From Armadillidium nasatum (lineage: Eukaryota > Arthropoda > Malacostraca > Isopoda > Armadillidiidae): a stretch of DNA of 25,000 bases. The position numbers and the translations under genes are program-made. This document shows positions 24,423 through 25,000 of the stretch, one piece after another; within the stretch, counting starts at the first letter, position 1, and the number at the start of each line of letters is the position of its first letter. Location: contig SEYY01018660.1 in assembly GCA_009176605.1 (NCBI GenBank), positions 15,001 to 40,000 on the forward strand. The letters run 5' to 3'. Below the pieces are notes generated by a model. That model worked only from the letters and a program-made list of their open reading frames with translations. It was not told where the DNA came from and ran no database searches.

Positions 24423-24436
24423 TATATATAATATAA
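24308..24436. repeat. Poly(A) tract running into (TA)n
   Basis: About 38 A (24308-24345), followed by TA units with several interruptions to about 24436. It mirrors the poly(T)/TA tract at 19889-20070. Confidence 0.9.
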
Positions 24437-24450
24437 AATAGGCAAGGTTT

Positions 24451-24473
24451 TATGACGTCACTTATACGTCATA
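24451..24473. promoter_or_regulatory. Palindromic site with a CRE-like core
   Basis: TATGACGT and ACGTCATA form a perfect 8-bp inverted repeat around a 7-base spacer. The left arm overlaps TGACGTCA (24453-24460), the full CREB/ATF consensus. No gene start is visible nearby, so this may be the edge of an unknown repeat rather than a working promoter element. Confidence 0.35.
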
Positions 24474-24884
24474 TGTAGCAAAGTAGCTTTTAATACTTTT
24501 GTTTGAAAATAGGCGGAGCTAAGACTGCAAAACATTTCAAGGTCATGCAAATAAGCAGAAAAATTTCCTATATGTTAATTGTACTAAGTAATACTTATAC
24601 TATGGTTTGACTTAAGGAGTAAATGTATGATAACAGGCAGCAAATTAGCCTAACCTAAATAAAAAAATAAATGAAAAGATGTTAAAATATACTTAAGTAT
24701 TTCAAATATCTAGTAAAGTTCTTATAAAATATGGAATACATTTAAAAAAAAATTTTTTTTGTGGTTGTTCTCTGCATAAGTCCATTCAGTTTAGTCTGCC
24801 TAATTAAATTTTATAAAAGGATTTCTAGTACTTTAACCATTTTTAAATTTATTGTATTTGATTTTCCCCAAAATTGTTTTTTAG

Positions 24885-24964
24885 GTAATTGTGGTACTGA
24901 CAGTGGGTTTTTTCATGACTATACTACTGAAACTAACATACCCATACGTTGTGAGTTTGAATAG
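24885..24964 (+). CDS. Weak plus-strand terminal-exon candidate
   Basis: The acceptor CCCCAAAATTGTTTTTTAG is followed by a frame that contains NCGTDSGFFHDYTTET, then IPIRCEFE and a stop. Polypyrimidine quality is good and the peptide looks less like random AT-rich translation than its flanks. There is no family match and the upstream exon is unknown. Confidence 0.3.
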
Positions 24965-25000
24965 AACTACACAGGGATTTGGAACTAAAATACCCTTGCA

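Overview
The window is AT-rich animal nuclear DNA, dominated by very long (TA)n runs, with poly(A)/poly(T) tracts, decayed transposons and short exon-like islands with eukaryotic splice signals. I see no prokaryotic gene organisation. The transposon families (a BED-finger hAT, a CR1/L2-like LINE, and a multicopy family I know from predicted arthropod proteins) suggest an invertebrate, most likely an arthropod. This is inference; no species can be named.

Region 1 (about 140-11700) is a complex tandem duplication. Blocks A, B, C and D recur in a shuffled order: B1 140-1110, C1 1235-3345, A1 4165-4455, B2 4482-5240, A2 5255-5540, D1 5855-5990, C2 6270-8295, D2 8378-8480, then a more diverged third copy (B3 9840-10740 and A3 11440-11700). 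Inside the blocks, short islands are kept better than their surroundings. On the minus strand they are bounded by AG acceptors and GT donors. They look like exons of a duplicated multi-exon gene, pseudogene or spliced non-coding RNA that I cannot name.

Region 2 (about 12760-14740) holds five small minus-strand exon candidates whose splice phases agree and whose joined frame stays open. It is the best candidate here for part of a live host gene. The product is not recognised.

Region 3 (about 14840-20070) is transposon territory, read on the minus strand. It starts with the N-terminal part of an arthropod multicopy, transposase-like family; a C-terminal fragment of what I believe is the same family lies at 9125-9335 on the plus strand. 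Next comes a decayed BED-finger hAT transposase (16704-19805). A 1195-bp palindromic hAT-type foldback element (17721-18915), flanked by a perfect 8-bp target duplication, is inserted in that transposase.

Region 4 (20075-25000) is mostly unremarkable AT-rich DNA. It has two LINE reverse-transcriptase tail fragments, two small inverted repeats and three weak plus-strand exon candidates. No tRNA, rRNA or CRISPR array was seen.
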